From Pseudomonas libanensis (GTDB lineage: Bacteria; Pseudomonadota; Gammaproteobacteria; Pseudomonadales; Pseudomonadaceae), in assembly GCF_001439685.1 (NCBI RefSeq), contig NZ_JYLH01000010.1, forward strand, positions 185,418 to 249,417: DNA of 64,000 nucleotides, in the 5' to 3' direction. The position numbers and the translations under genes were made by a program. The notes beneath the pieces were generated by a model. That model had not been told where the DNA came from and ran no database searches. It saw nothing but the letters and a program-made list of their open reading frames with translations. Position 1 is the stretch's first letter, and each line of letters begins with the position of its first letter. Shown in pieces: positions 43,803 through 52,947 of the stretch.

Positions 43803-45941
43803 CTATACCCTGAACTGATCCATCAACTTCATCTGCTGGCTGGCCAGTGCATTGAGCTGGCTGCTGATCGCCGCCGACTCGGTGGCCTGGCCGGTGAGGG
43901 TTTCGGTCACGGTGCGAATCGCCGAGACGTTGCGGTTGACCTCTTCGGCCACTGCGCTCTGCTCTTCGGCGGCACTGGCGATTTGCAGGTTCATGTCGCT
44001 GATCACGGTGACCGCGTCGCTGATCTTGCCCAGGGCCTGCACCGCCTGGTGGATCTGTCCGGCATTGCTCTGGGCCTGTTGCTGGCTGGAGTGCATGGTC
44101 GCTACCACGCCTCGGGTGCCGCTCTGGATACGTTCGATCACCAGGCGGATTTCCTCGACCGAATCCTGGGTGCGCTTGGCCAGGTTGCGTACTTCGTCGG
44201 CCACCACCGCAAAGCCACGCCCGCTTTCGCCGGCGCGTGCCGCTTCAATCGCGGCGTTCAATGCGAGCAGGTTGGTCTGTTCGGCGATGCTGCGGATCAC
44301 CTCCAGGACCGAGCCGATCTGTTCACTGTTGATCGCCAGGGCTTCGACTTCGCTCACCGCTTTGCTGACTTCCTCGGCAAGGGTGGTGATATCACGGGTG
44401 CTCTGCTCGATGATCGACATGCCTTCGCGGGCCGACTGATCGGCACCGCGTGCCGCGCTGGCAGCATTCGAGGCGCTGTTGGCGACTTCATGGGCAGTGG
44501 CGCTCATTTCATTGGAGGCGGTCGCCACCTGGTCGATTTCGCGGAACTGCACCTGCATGCCTTCGCTGGTCTGGCGCGCGATGGCCGACGATTGATCCGC
44601 CGTACCACGGGCTTCGGTGATGCTTTGCTTGATCTGCGCGATGGTCGGTTGCAGCTTGTCGAGGAAGCGGTTGAACCAGTTCACCAACTCGCCCAGTTCG
44701 TCTTTCTTGGCGTACGCCAGGCGCTGGGTAAGGTCGCCGTCGCCGCTGGCGATGTCCTTGAGCATGGCGGCCACGCTGTTGATCGGCCGGGTGACGCCGG
44801 TGGCGGTCAGCCAGATCAGCAGCAAGCCCAACAGGCCGGCAGCCGCTGCCACCAGCAAGGCTTTGAGGGTACCGCTGGCCTGGGCCTCGTCGAGCACCGC
44901 TTGCAGCTTGACGTTATCGGCCAGCATCACGGTTTTCGGCAGTTTGATCACCACGCCCCAGGACTTGGCATCGGCAATCGGCTTGACCGGGTACACGGCG
45001 CGAATGATGTCGTTCTGCTCGCGGATCACGGGCCGGTCAGTGGCTAGCAGCTGCACGATTTCCTTGCCTTCGGCGCCGAGGCTGTCGATCAGGTTCTTGC
45101 CCACCTTGGCCGGTTCACCGCTATAGGCTGCGATCAGGCCGGTGCTGGACAAAATCTCCAGGTGCGCTGCGCCGTTGAACAGGTCTGTCTGTGCGGCATC
45201 GGTGGTCGCTTGCAGGGCAGTGAGGGCGATATCGATGCCGACGACGCCAATGACTTTGCCATCGACGATCAGTGGCAGGGAAATGGTGGTCATCAGCACA
45301 GGTTTACCGGCCACTGTGTCTTCGTATGGGTCCAGCAGGCAGGTGCTGCGGGTGTCCCGTGGGCAGGTATACCAAATGTTGTAGGGCGTGCCGCTGAGGT
45401 TGAGGGTGGTCTTGGTCAGGTCATCCTCGACCATGATGGTGTTGAGGCCTTCACCGCCGGCACGGCTCCAGTAGCTGGAAAAGCGGCCTTTTTCGTTGGA
45501 GACGCGGGCTTTGTCGTCGACGAATTCGCTGTCTTTGCCGTCCAGCCCGTTGGGTTCGAACGACAGCCAAATGCCCAGCACCTTGGTGTTGCGCTCGAAT
45601 GCGGTTTTTACGCTTTGGTTGATTTCTTCGCGCAGGGCGCCGGCTTCAAGAGAGCGCTTGGTCCCCAGCTGGCGCAGGTCTTTGATCTGGTCGGCGAGAG
45701 CCGTGACCACCAGCAGATTTTCACCGAAGGTCTTTTGCAAGTGCCCGGCCTGTTCGGCTGCCTTGGCTTGCAGCAGCTGTTCCACGCTGGCGGTCAGCAT
45801 TCGTGAGCTTGAGTCACTGACCAATAGGTCGTTCTGGTTGGTGTTGTAGATATTGATGCCGACCACCAGTGCAATGACCCCCAACAGGCAAAGACCGGAC
45901 AGCAGCACTATTTTCAGGCGAATGGAGAGGGTGTCGAACAT
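43803..45941 (-). CDS. Methyl-accepting chemotaxis protein with dCache-type sensor
   Basis: A 712-residue chemoreceptor: TM1 (about 8-30, VLLSGLCLLGVIALVVGINI), a large periplasmic PDC/dCache domain (about 35-360; FVDDKARVSNEKGRFSSYW, PYNIWYTCPRD), TM2 (about 362-384), HAMP, and a cytoplasmic signalling domain with the conserved hairpin tip EQTNLLALNAAIEAARAGE. No DxF/YxxR amino-acid signature was assigned, so the ligand is unknown. I favour ATG 45941 (MFDTLSIRLK); a GTG 4 codons upstream at 45953 is possible. Expressed alone; it joins the shared chemotaxis array at the pole. Confidence 0.9.
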   Translation of the reverse strand: MFDTLSIRLKIVLLSGLCLLGVIALVVGINIYNTNQNDLLVSDSSSRMLTASVEQLLQAKAAEQAGHLQKTFGENLLVVTALADQIKDLRQLGTKRSLEAGALREEINQSVKTAFERNTKVLGIWLSFEPNGLDGKDSEFVDDKARVSNEKGRFSSYWSRAGGEGLNTIMVEDDLTKTTLNLSGTPYNIWYTCPRDTRSTCLLDPYEDTVAGKPVLMTTISLPLIVDGKVIGVVGIDIALTALQATTDAAQTDLFNGAAHLEILSSTGLIAAYSGEPAKVGKNLIDSLGAEGKEIVQLLATDRPVIREQNDIIRAVYPVKPIADAKSWGVVIKLPKTVMLADNVKLQAVLDEAQASGTLKALLVAAAAGLLGLLLIWLTATGVTRPINSVAAMLKDIASGDGDLTQRLAYAKKDELGELVNWFNRFLDKLQPTIAQIKQSITEARGTADQSSAIARQTSEGMQVQFREIDQVATASNEMSATAHEVANSASNAASAARGADQSAREGMSIIEQSTRDITTLAEEVSKAVSEVEALAINSEQIGSVLEVIRSIAEQTNLLALNAAIEAARAGESGRGFAVVADEVRNLAKRTQDSVEEIRLVIERIQSGTRGVVATMHSSQQQAQSNAGQIHQAVQALGKISDAVTVISDMNLQIASAAEEQSAVAEEVNRNVSAIRTVTETLTGQATESAAISSQLNALASQQMKLMDQFRV

Positions 45942-46078
45942 AGGTTCACTCACGGATGACTTGTTGGAATGCGGGCAGCAGAGCCAAGTCCATTCGGCGC
46001 CATGCCTGAAACATCGGCGTCACAAATCGATTCATGAGGAATAGGCGATGAGCGGTAGGATAACGCCTACATGCAGCC

Positions 46079-46480
46079 CTATATGGGCCGTGCCAGTTGC
46101 TCGGGGCGAGACCAGATCCACAGGTTGCCCAGGCTCATCCCGGCAATGGCCAGGTACACCGCCCAGCCGTGATCCAGCATCACCAGCATCAAGGCGGCAC
46201 ACAGCAACATACTCACGGTGGCGCTGACCTTGGCCCGGCGCGCAATGATCCTGCCGTTGCGCCAGTTGAACAGGATAGGCCCGAACAAGCGGTGGTTTTC
46301 CAGCCAGGCGCTCAGGCGCGGTGAACTTTTGGTGGCGGCCCAGGCGGCGAGCAGGATGAATTCGGTGGTCGGCAAACCCGGTATGACAATCGCCACCAGG
46401 CCGATCCCCAGGCTGACGTAGGCCAGCAGGCCGAAGAGGAGCTGGGCGATTTTGGAGGAGGATTGGGGTTTGCCTGTCAT
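46079..46480 (-). CDS. ybaN: YbaN/DUF454 family inner-membrane protein
   Basis: A 133-residue membrane protein with three to four hydrophobic segments (about 13-35, 38-50, 86-105, 108-122). The segment IGLVAIVIPGLPTTEFILLA and WRNGRIIARRAKV are the DUF454 signature. Its function is unknown; family members often sit near heme or iron genes, and here the heme oxygenase gene is next on the same strand, beyond a REP pair. Confidence 0.9.
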   Translation of the reverse strand: MTGKPQSSSKIAQLLFGLLAYVSLGIGLVAIVIPGLPTTEFILLAAWAATKSSPRLSAWLENHRLFGPILFNWRNGRIIARRAKVSATVSMLLCAALMLVMLDHGWAVYLAIAGMSLGNLWIWSRPEQLARPI

Positions 46481-46533
46481 GCTGCAGTTTTCTGGTGGGA
46501 AGGTTTACACATTATCAGCCATGAAATGCACCC

Positions 46534-46626
46534 AAATGTGGGAGCTGGCTTGCCTGCGATAGCGGTGCATCAGGTTAAACATCTGGAGCTGACCCACTGC
46601 CATCGCAGGCAAGCCAGCTCCCACAT
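46534..46626. repeat. REP pair (CTGGCTTGCCTGC type)
   Basis: Inverted copies of AATGTGGGAGCTGGCTTGCC at both ends with a partly pairing spacer. It lies between ybaN and the heme oxygenase gene, both on the minus strand, and may end the heme transcript. Confidence 0.9.
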
Positions 46627-46649
46627 TGAACCGCTGTTTACCGGAACAC

Positions 46650-47258
46650 TTACGCCAGTTCTGGGGCGCTAGCGTACGCCTGTTCCAGCAACACGGTGAA
46701 GCGCACAAACGCATCGATCGCGCCTTTTTCCACTGCAGCTTCTTCCTCGGCGCTGAATTCCAGGCTGTCGAGGGTGCGGGTGAAGCTTTTCCAGCCTTCG
46801 GCGCGACCACCGGCCGGCTCGCCCAGGTGACGGGCGCCGAAGGTTTCGCCGAGGCCCAGGCCGACGGCGCGCTTGATCAGGAACGCGGCGCCCAGCTTGG
46901 AGCCTTCGGACACGAACAGCCAGCCCAAGGCCTCGGCTTTACTCGGATTCTTCACCGCACCGGCCACCGGGGCCGGGATTTCAGTGTCCAGGTCTGCCAG
47001 GTCGAGCTTGGCGGCTTCGGCGCGGCAGCGTGCGGCCAGGTCCGGGACGATCTTGATCAGTTCGGCATCGTTGTACAGGGCCACCAGCTCTGACTGGAAC
47101 AGGTACTGGGCCACTACGAAGCGGGCGAAGTTGGCTTGGGTTTCGAACGGCGCATGAGCCTTCACCAACGCATCCAGCTTGGTGTGCGGCTCGTTGGTGA
47201 TCTGGTTCAGGCGCTGGGAGCGCAGGCTCGGGCGTTCTGCGGTAGGAGAAGCGGTCAT
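46650..47258 (-). CDS. Biliverdin-producing heme oxygenase (PigA/HemO type)
   Basis: A 202-residue cytoplasmic heme oxygenase that opens the heme ring, releasing iron. The probable proximal His is in ITNEPHTKLDALV (about residue 26), and the distal helix appears as GWLFVSEGSKLGAAFLIKRA with the flexible Gly residues. ATG 47258 (MTASPTAERPSL) has AAGGA 8 nt upstream; 19 codons before it lack support. It lies 138 nt after the heme receptor gene, downstream of a terminator, so it likely has its own promoter. The regiospecificity (alpha versus beta/delta) cannot be read here. Confidence 0.9.
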   Translation of the reverse strand: MTASPTAERPSLRSQRLNQITNEPHTKLDALVKAHAPFETQANFARFVVAQYLFQSELVALYNDAELIKIVPDLAARCRAEAAKLDLADLDTEIPAPVAGAVKNPSKAEALGWLFVSEGSKLGAAFLIKRAVGLGLGETFGARHLGEPAGGRAEGWKSFTRTLDSLEFSAEEEAAVEKGAIDAFVRFTVLLEQAYASAPELA

Positions 47259-47342
47259 GTAAAAAGTCCTTGAGAAGGTAAGCGCCTGGGTGCCCTTAAA
47301 GAGAGCTGTTATCAACTAGACGAACAAGAAGACGTGGCACAG

Positions 47343-47387
47343 TAAAAAATCCTCACCCCGCCGCTGATGGATTCCGGCGAGGTAAGG
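47343..47387 (-). terminator. Rho-independent terminator after the heme receptor gene
   Basis: Read on the minus strand, CCTTACCTCGCCG pairs with CGGCGGGGTGAGG with two G-U pairs, followed by ATTTTTT. Confidence 0.75.
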
Positions 47388-47395
47388 CGGCTGGG

Positions 47396-49960
47396 TCAGA
47401 TGTCCCAGATCAGGTTGACCGCAAAGTTGCGACCGGGCTGGGTCAGGCGGTCGAGGTTGGCCGGGCCGGTTACCGCGGCTTCGCCGACGCTGTCGTAGCT
47501 GCGCACGTCATCCCAGTTCCAGTACTTCTTGTCGGTGAGGTTGTAGAGGCCGCCGTTGATGGTCACGTCGTTGCTGACCTTGTAGTAGGCAGTCAGGTCG
47601 AGGATGCCGAAGCCCGGAGTCTTGAACGGGCCGTCGGTGCTTCCGTCGGGGGCGTGGAAGGTGGTGCCGTCGACGCGGTCCTGTTTCTTCACCAGGGTCC
47701 AGCTCAGCAAGCCACCGTAGTTGTCCTGGTCGTAGCCCAGGCCGAACACGCCTTTGAGTGGGTTGACGCTGTTGAGCGGTTCGCCATTGTCGTCGTTGCG
47801 ACCGTAGGTGTAGGCAATCGAACCTTGGGTATACAGGCCCTTCGGCGCGCCGAAGGCATCCAGATTCAGGCGGCCCTTGGCTTCCGCGCCCTTGATGGTG
47901 GCGCGCTTGATGTTCACGGCCTGGAACTGTTCCACAGTGCCGCCGACCACGGCGTTGTCTTCGTCGATAAAGTCGCGGTACTTGTTGTAGTACACCGCAA
48001 TATCGAAGGAGCCTTCGTCGAATTTGCCGCGAATCCCGGTTTCGATGCCTTTGCTGGTCTCCGGCTTGAGGTCGGGGTTAGGAGCGACGGTGTAACCCAG
48101 ATCAAGATTCTCAAAACGCCCGTACAGGGCCTTGGCCGACGGGGTACGGAAGCCCTCGGCGTATTGGCCGAACCAGGTGTAGTGATCGGTCAGGGCATAG
48201 GTCAGGCCGAACTTGGGTGTTACGCGATTCCAGGTCTTGTCCTTGCCGTCGACGGCATAGGCGCCGGTCGGGTTGACGGTGTTGAGGAATTCCTGGGTCA
48301 GCTTGGGCTTGAGCCGGGTGTAGTCATACCGCACGGCGGGCAGGAAGGTCCATTTGTCCCAGGTGATCTGGTCCTGGGCGAACAGCGAGTAGGTGTTGAT
48401 GGTTGGGTCGGGGAAGTCGCTGGCCTTTTTCACGCTATCACCGGCTGAAGGGCTGGGCGCGCCGGTGGCTGTGCATCCGGCGCCAACCGCCAGGCACGAG
48501 GCCGAGCCTTCGCGGGAGCCGGTGACTTTCTGCTGCTTGAGGGTGGTGCCGTAGGTCACTTGGTGGTCGGTTTCGCCCAGGCTGAAAGCCTTGTCCAGTT
48601 GGGCGTCGAAGACCCACTGTTTTTCTTCGTAAAGGGTATCGCGGGTGCGCAGGACACGACGGCCAGCCTGGTAGATTTCGGCGGTGGTCTGGTCGGTCTT
48701 GGCGATCTGGTAGTTGAGGCTGGTCTTGATGCGGTCGGCAATCGGTGAATCAAGGGCGAAGCTGTTTTCCAGGCCGAAGCGCTCGCGGGTAATGGTGTCG
48801 TTGCCCGAGCGGGCACGGTAGAGGTTCATGCCCCGACCGCCGATGAACGGGCCGCCCACGGCGTTCTTCAAGTTGACGTCGCGGTCATCCTTGAACTTCT
48901 CGTAGGTCAGGCCCAGGCGATTGTCGTCCCCGTAGTTCCAGCCCAGCTTGGCCAGTACGTTGGTGGTGCGCGCATCTTCCGGGTTGGCGCCGGTACGGGC
49001 CAGGCCGGTGGCGTTGTTGCCGTCGTAGGATTCGGTTTCATGGCCGTTGCGCTGGCTCAGGTGCAGCAAGCCGTCAAAGTCCTGTATACGCCCGGCGAAG
49101 GTGCCGGAGGTCAGCCAGCTTTCATCGGCGGAGCTGTAGCCGGTCTTCAGGCGGGCGCCGACGTCTTTGCCGGGCTTGATGATGTCGTCCGGGTCGAGGG
49201 TGAAATAACTCACCGCGCCGCCGATGGCGCTGCTGCCGTACAGGGCCGAGGCCGGGCCGCGCAGAATCTCCATGCGCTTGACGATTTCCGGGTCGACGTA
49301 GTTGCGGCGGGTCTTGGCGTAGGGGCCATTGAAGAAGTTGTCGGGCACTTCGACGCCGTCTACCTGGGTAAGGACGCGGTCGCCGTCGATGCCGCGGATG
49401 TTGTAGCCCGCATTACCCGAACGGGTGCCGGCGCCGCCGACCGAGACGCCGGGTTCGTAGCGCACCAGTTCACGGATGTTGTTGACGTTCTGGCGGTCCA
49501 GCTCCTCGCGGTCGTGCACGCTGACGGTGCTCGGTACGCTGTTCACATCCTGTTCGTTACGGGTGGCGCTGATGGTCACCTGTTGCAGGCTGAGGGCGCC
49601 GCCTGCGGCCCGTTTCTCCAGCACGATGTTGTTATTGCCCAGTTTGCGATAGCTCAGGTTGGTCCCCGCCAACAGCCGGTCCAAGGCTTTTTCTGGCGGC
49701 AACGGGCCGCGTACGCCAGGGGACGACACACCCTGGCCCAGCTCGGCCGGCAGGCCGACTTGCCAGCCGGTTACCGCAGTAAAGGCATTGAGTGCCGACA
49801 CAAGCGGCTGCTGCTCGATGCTAAAATTGTAATTTGCATGGCTGCGCGGGGGCGGCTCGGCGGCGGTGGCGGCCATGACGGGCGTGCCAGCCAGCAGGAT
49901 CGCAGCGGCCAGCAAGGACAAGACGGGCGAAGAACACCGGCGGTTGAAACGAGAGGACAT
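47396..49960 (-). CDS. hxuA: TonB-dependent heme/hemoglobin receptor with signalling domain (HxuA-like)
   Basis: An 854-residue outer-membrane receptor. After a signal peptide (about 1-30) comes a secretin/TonB short N-terminal signalling domain (about 45-115; FSIEQQPLVSALNAFTAVTG) that talks to the FecR protein, then the plug (about 130-260; VPSTVSVHDREELDRQN, GNAGYNIRGIDGDRVLTQVD) and a 22-strand barrel ending in NLIWDI (C-terminal Ile rather than Phe/Trp). The FRAP and NPNL boxes of heme receptors resemble the seen FRTPSAKALYGRFEN and APNPDLKPETS. With the sigma and FecR genes upstream it matches the HxuI-HxuR-HxuA layout of P. aeruginosa. Confidence 0.88.
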   Translation of the reverse strand: MSSRFNRRCSSPVLSLLAAAILLAGTPVMAATAAEPPPRSHANYNFSIEQQPLVSALNAFTAVTGWQVGLPAELGQGVSSPGVRGPLPPEKALDRLLAGTNLSYRKLGNNNIVLEKRAAGGALSLQQVTISATRNEQDVNSVPSTVSVHDREELDRQNVNNIRELVRYEPGVSVGGAGTRSGNAGYNIRGIDGDRVLTQVDGVEVPDNFFNGPYAKTRRNYVDPEIVKRMEILRGPASALYGSSAIGGAVSYFTLDPDDIIKPGKDVGARLKTGYSSADESWLTSGTFAGRIQDFDGLLHLSQRNGHETESYDGNNATGLARTGANPEDARTTNVLAKLGWNYGDDNRLGLTYEKFKDDRDVNLKNAVGGPFIGGRGMNLYRARSGNDTITRERFGLENSFALDSPIADRIKTSLNYQIAKTDQTTAEIYQAGRRVLRTRDTLYEEKQWVFDAQLDKAFSLGETDHQVTYGTTLKQQKVTGSREGSASCLAVGAGCTATGAPSPSAGDSVKKASDFPDPTINTYSLFAQDQITWDKWTFLPAVRYDYTRLKPKLTQEFLNTVNPTGAYAVDGKDKTWNRVTPKFGLTYALTDHYTWFGQYAEGFRTPSAKALYGRFENLDLGYTVAPNPDLKPETSKGIETGIRGKFDEGSFDIAVYYNKYRDFIDEDNAVVGGTVEQFQAVNIKRATIKGAEAKGRLNLDAFGAPKGLYTQGSIAYTYGRNDDNGEPLNSVNPLKGVFGLGYDQDNYGGLLSWTLVKKQDRVDGTTFHAPDGSTDGPFKTPGFGILDLTAYYKVSNDVTINGGLYNLTDKKYWNWDDVRSYDSVGEAAVTGPANLDRLTQPGRNFAVNLIWDI

Positions 49961-50076
49961 CGAGAGCGCTCCGGGGGTACGTATCTTATAGTTGCGAACC
50001 GAACCAAATAGGAATCAGTTGCATTGGCTATAACGAGACGTATTGCCGGTTAACATCGAGTAAAAATAATTCTCAT

Positions 50077-51045
50077 TTAGTTCAGGATCACCAACGCCGG
50101 GTATTCCGACAGCTTGGCCGAGGTGATGTGGGCGAGGGAGCGCACCACATCCAGGGGCTGGTCGAGGCGATAGTTGCCGGTGACGGCGACACTGGCCAGT
50201 TGCTCGTTGTTGTTGACGATCCAGCCTGGGTAATAGCGCCGCAGCTCGGCCAGCACTTCGCCCATCGGGCAGTTTTCGAACACCAGTCTGCCCTGGACCC
50301 AGGCCAGGTCCTTGCTGGCATCCAGCTTGGCCGGCTGCCCGAACCCCTTGGGGCCGATGCGGATGCTTTGGCCGGCACTCAGGCGCACGCGGGCGTCGTC
50401 GAAGGTGTTGCTCAAGTCGACATCGCCACGCTGCACCTGTACCTGGGCTTCGCCATTGAGGTAGCGCACGGCGAACGCCGTGTCGCGCACGCTGGCGCGT
50501 ACGGGGCCGGCGTCGATTTCCAGGGGCAGGCCACGGGTGGGGGCTACTTCGAAAAACGCTTCGCCCTGGTACAGGCGGGCAATGCGCTGGTGGTCCCTGA
50601 TGCTGCTGGAAAACGCCGAGTTGGTGTTCAACAGCACCTTGGAGCCATCGTCCAGTTGCAGGCGCTGGCGCTCGCCGACCACGGTGAGGTGGTCAGCCTG
50701 CAGGCGCACCGGCAGGTTGCTGAAACTGAACAGGCCGATCAGCAGCACGGCAGCGGTAGCGAGGGGTTTCCAATGTGGTTTGACCCGGCGCCAACCCCTT
50801 GGCTTGCGCGGCGCAGCGAGGGCTACGGCGGCACTGTGTACTGGCGCGCCACTCCAGGCGGCCTGGGCCTTGCTGAAGGCGTGGACGTGGGCCGGATCTG
50901 CGGCCAGCCAAGCGTCGAACGCGGCCTGCTGCCCGGGTTGCGGGCACTGCAAGGCGATCAGCCAATCGAGGGCTTGGTCCATGGCCGCGTCTTGCAACAC
51001 CTCATGAGCCAATTCATGGGGTGGCAGTTTATTCGGGTCCGTCAC
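50077..51045 (-). CDS. hxuR: FecR-family anti-sigma/sigma regulator (HxuR-like)
   Basis: A 322-residue inner-membrane regulator: an N-terminal cytoplasmic DUF4880-like region (about 10-55; DQALDWLIALQCPQPG), one TM helix (about 93-108; ATAAVLLIGLFSFSNLP) and a periplasmic FecR domain (about 115-322). It receives the signal from the receptor's N-terminal domain and controls the ECF sigma factor. Start GTG 51045 has GAGGA 5 nt upstream. It lies 74 nt after the sigma gene; a 116-nt gap before the receptor gene is where a sigma-dependent promoter would sit. Confidence 0.88.
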   Translation of the reverse strand: MTDPNKLPPHELAHEVLQDAAMDQALDWLIALQCPQPGQQAAFDAWLAADPAHVHAFSKAQAAWSGAPVHSAAVALAAPRKPRGWRRVKPHWKPLATAAVLLIGLFSFSNLPVRLQADHLTVVGERQRLQLDDGSKVLLNTNSAFSSSIRDHQRIARLYQGEAFFEVAPTRGLPLEIDAGPVRASVRDTAFAVRYLNGEAQVQVQRGDVDLSNTFDDARVRLSAGQSIRIGPKGFGQPAKLDASKDLAWVQGRLVFENCPMGEVLAELRRYYPGWIVNNNEQLASVAVTGNYRLDQPLDVVRSLAHITSAKLSEYPALVILN

Positions 51046-51119
51046 GGTGTTCCTCGGGTCTTCGCCACGTTCTATTCATCTTTCCTACAGCTTGGATCGA
51101 TAGCTCTGTCGGGTGAAGC

Positions 51120-51638
51120 TTAAGGCTGATCCAACCGTTCGGCCACACCTACACAGATGGCCATGATCAATTTCAGTTCCTTTTGCACGGTGCTCAAGGA
51201 TACGCCCAATTGATCGGCAATCTCCTGGTAGCTGCAACCGTGCAGGCGGCTGAGGATGAAAATCCGTTGCTGGCGGGCGGTCAATTGGCCGAGGCTGACG
51301 CTCAAGTGCTCCAGCAGTTGCTCGGCCTGGGTGGCTTCTTCCGGCGTACTGACCGGGGCGGCGACGCTTTGCAGCACGTCCAGTGGCACATCTTCCTGCA
51401 ACGTGCGGGCCTGGATCCGGCGTGAACGCAGGTGGTCCAGCGCCAGGTTGCGCGCTGTCTGGTAGACAAAAGGTTCGAGGTGGTCGATTGGCCGCTCGCT
51501 CAGGGCCCGAGTCACGCGCAGGTAGGTTTCATGCAGCAGGTCTTCGGCAGTGCTGTGGTTTTTGACCATGCGCTGCAGAGTGCGAAGCAGAATCACCCGT
51601 TGGGTGAGAAAGACGTGGTTGAAGCGAGATTGGCTCAC
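51120..51638 (-). CDS. hxuI: ECF sigma factor of the heme-uptake system (HxuI/FecI-like)
   Basis: A 172-residue iron-starvation ECF sigma factor: region 2 (about 8-75; AEDLLHETYLRVTRAL, FVYQTARNLALDHLR) and region 4 HTH (about 110-165; LTARQQRIFILSRLHGCSY, EIADQLGVSLSTVQKEL). The start is uncertain: GTG 51638 (MSQSRFNHVFLTQR) has only a weak ribosome-binding site. A Fur box at 51666-51680 lies about 28 nt upstream, so transcription is expected under iron limitation. Confidence 0.88.
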   Translation of the reverse strand: MSQSRFNHVFLTQRVILLRTLQRMVKNHSTAEDLLHETYLRVTRALSERPIDHLEPFVYQTARNLALDHLRSRRIQARTLQEDVPLDVLQSVAAPVSTPEEATQAEQLLEHLSVSLGQLTARQQRIFILSRLHGCSYQEIADQLGVSLSTVQKELKLIMAICVGVAERLDQP

Positions 51639-51665
51639 AGTGATACCAGACCGATTTACAGTGAA

Positions 51666-51680
51666 TGATAATGCTTATCA
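51666..51680. promoter_or_regulatory. Fur box upstream of the ECF sigma gene
   Basis: TGATAATGCTTATCA matches the 7-1-7 Fur consensus TGATAAT-N-ATTATCA at 13 of the 14 defined positions. It lies 28 nt before the sigma start, where Fur would block the promoter. Confidence 0.88.
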
Positions 51681-51723
51681 TCAACTGAAATGGCAAGTGG
51701 CACTTTGAGATGCCTTGGAGATC

Positions 51724-51845
51724 ATGTGGGAGCCAGGCTTGTGTGGGAGCCGGGCTTGCCCGCGATGCAGGCGACTCGGTCTTTCAGTTAAACCAAGGTG
51801 ATGCTATCGCAGGCAAGCCAGCTCCCACACAAGCCAGCTCACACA
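51724..51845. repeat. Mosaic, nested REP cluster
   Basis: The left side has two partial units in a row (GTGGGAGCCAGGCTTG, then GTGGGAGCCGGGCTTGCCCGC), and the right side has a complete inverted CTGGCTTGCCTGC-type unit followed by a second partial inverted unit (AAGCCAGCTCACACA). The inner arms do not match each other in type, unlike the other pairs. It lies between the sigma gene promoter region and the gap 3' end. Confidence 0.85.
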
Positions 51846-51859
51846 GTCCAGCCCAGGGA

Positions 51860-52861
51860 TTACTCGGCGTTGCAGAGCGCCAGGCAGTTATCCAGCATGC
51901 GGTTGGAGAAGCCCCACTCGTTGTCATACCACGCCAGCACCTTGAGCAGCTTGCCGCTGACCTTGGTGTGGTTGGCGTCGAAGATCGACGACAGTGGGTT
52001 ATGGTTGAAGTCACTGGAAACCAGCGGCAGGGTGTTGTAGCCGAGGATCTTCGAATGCTGGCTGGCCTGTTTGAGCAGGGCATTGACCTCATCGGCGGTG
52101 GCTTCTTTCTTCAATTGCACGGTGAGGTCCACCAGAGACACGTTGATCACCGGTACACGCACCGCCATGCCGGTCAGCTTGCCCGCCAGTTCCGGCAGCA
52201 CCAGGCCCACCGCTTCGGCGGCGCCGGTTTTGCTTGGGATCATGTTCTGGGTGGCCGAACGCGCGCGGTACGGGTCGGTGTGGTAGACGTCGGTAAGGTT
52301 CTGGTCGTTGGTGTAGGCGTGAATGGTGGTCATCAGGCCGCTTTCGATGCCCAGTTCGCGGTGCAGCACTTGGGCCACCGGCGCCAGGCAGTTGGTGGTG
52401 CACGAGGCGTTGGAGATGATCTGGTGGGATTGACGCAAAATGTCATGGTTTACCCCGTAGACCACAGTGGCATCCGCGCCCTTGGCCGGTGCCGAGATGA
52501 TCACCTTGCGTGCGCCGGCGGTAATATGGGCGGCAGCCTTGTCACGGTCGGTGAACAGACCGGTGCATTCGAACACGACGTCGATCTTGTGTGCAGCCCA
52601 CGGCAGGTCGGCGGGGTTGCGAATGGCACTGACGGCAATCCGGTCACCATTGACGGTCAGGCTTTCCTGATCGTGGGCGACCTCTGCATCGAAAGTGCCA
52701 TGCACGGTGTCGTACTTGAGCAGGTGGGCATTGATCGAGCTGTCGCCCAGATCATTGATGGCGACGATCTGCAAATCCTGGCGGTAACCTTGGGTATACA
52801 GTGCGCGCAGGACATTACGGCCGATACGGCCAAAACCATTGATTGCGATACGTAGAGTCAT
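51860..52861 (-). CDS. gap: Glyceraldehyde-3-phosphate dehydrogenase
   Basis: A 333-residue type I GAPDH. The NAD-binding motif INGFGRIGRNVLRAL (about 6-20) and catalytic Cys in ASCTTNCLAPVAQV (near 153) are intact; the conserved His lies in the region following MTTIHAYTNDQ. The pair with the divergent edd-glk operon is the HexR-controlled glucose cluster of pseudomonads, in which this enzyme handles glyceraldehyde-3-phosphate from the Entner-Doudoroff pathway. A HexR-like box lies 25 nt before its start. Confidence 0.96.
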   Translation of the reverse strand: MTLRIAINGFGRIGRNVLRALYTQGYRQDLQIVAINDLGDSSINAHLLKYDTVHGTFDAEVAHDQESLTVNGDRIAVSAIRNPADLPWAAHKIDVVFECTGLFTDRDKAAAHITAGARKVIISAPAKGADATVVYGVNHDILRQSHQIISNASCTTNCLAPVAQVLHRELGIESGLMTTIHAYTNDQNLTDVYHTDPYRARSATQNMIPSKTGAAEAVGLVLPELAGKLTGMAVRVPVINVSLVDLTVQLKKEATADEVNALLKQASQHSKILGYNTLPLVSSDFNHNPLSSIFDANHTKVSGKLLKVLAWYDNEWGFSNRMLDNCLALCNAE

Positions 52862-52885
52862 TGGAAAGTGCCTGTCGTCGATTTG

Positions 52886-52900
52886 TTGTAAGAATTACAA
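52886..52900. promoter_or_regulatory. HexR box near gap
   Basis: TTGTAAGAATTACAA fits the pseudomonad HexR consensus TTGT-N7/8-ACAA. It lies 25 nt upstream of the gap start codon. Confidence 0.85.
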
Positions 52901-52947
52901 GATTATTCGCATAAAAATAGAAAACAAGCCTTTTTAGTGGCAATATT

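Noticed and set aside
50055..50076. Possible Fur box between the FecR-type and receptor genes
   Set aside because: AAATAATTCTCATTT matches only about 8 of 14 defined positions; AT-rich DNA before an ECF-dependent promoter explains it as well.
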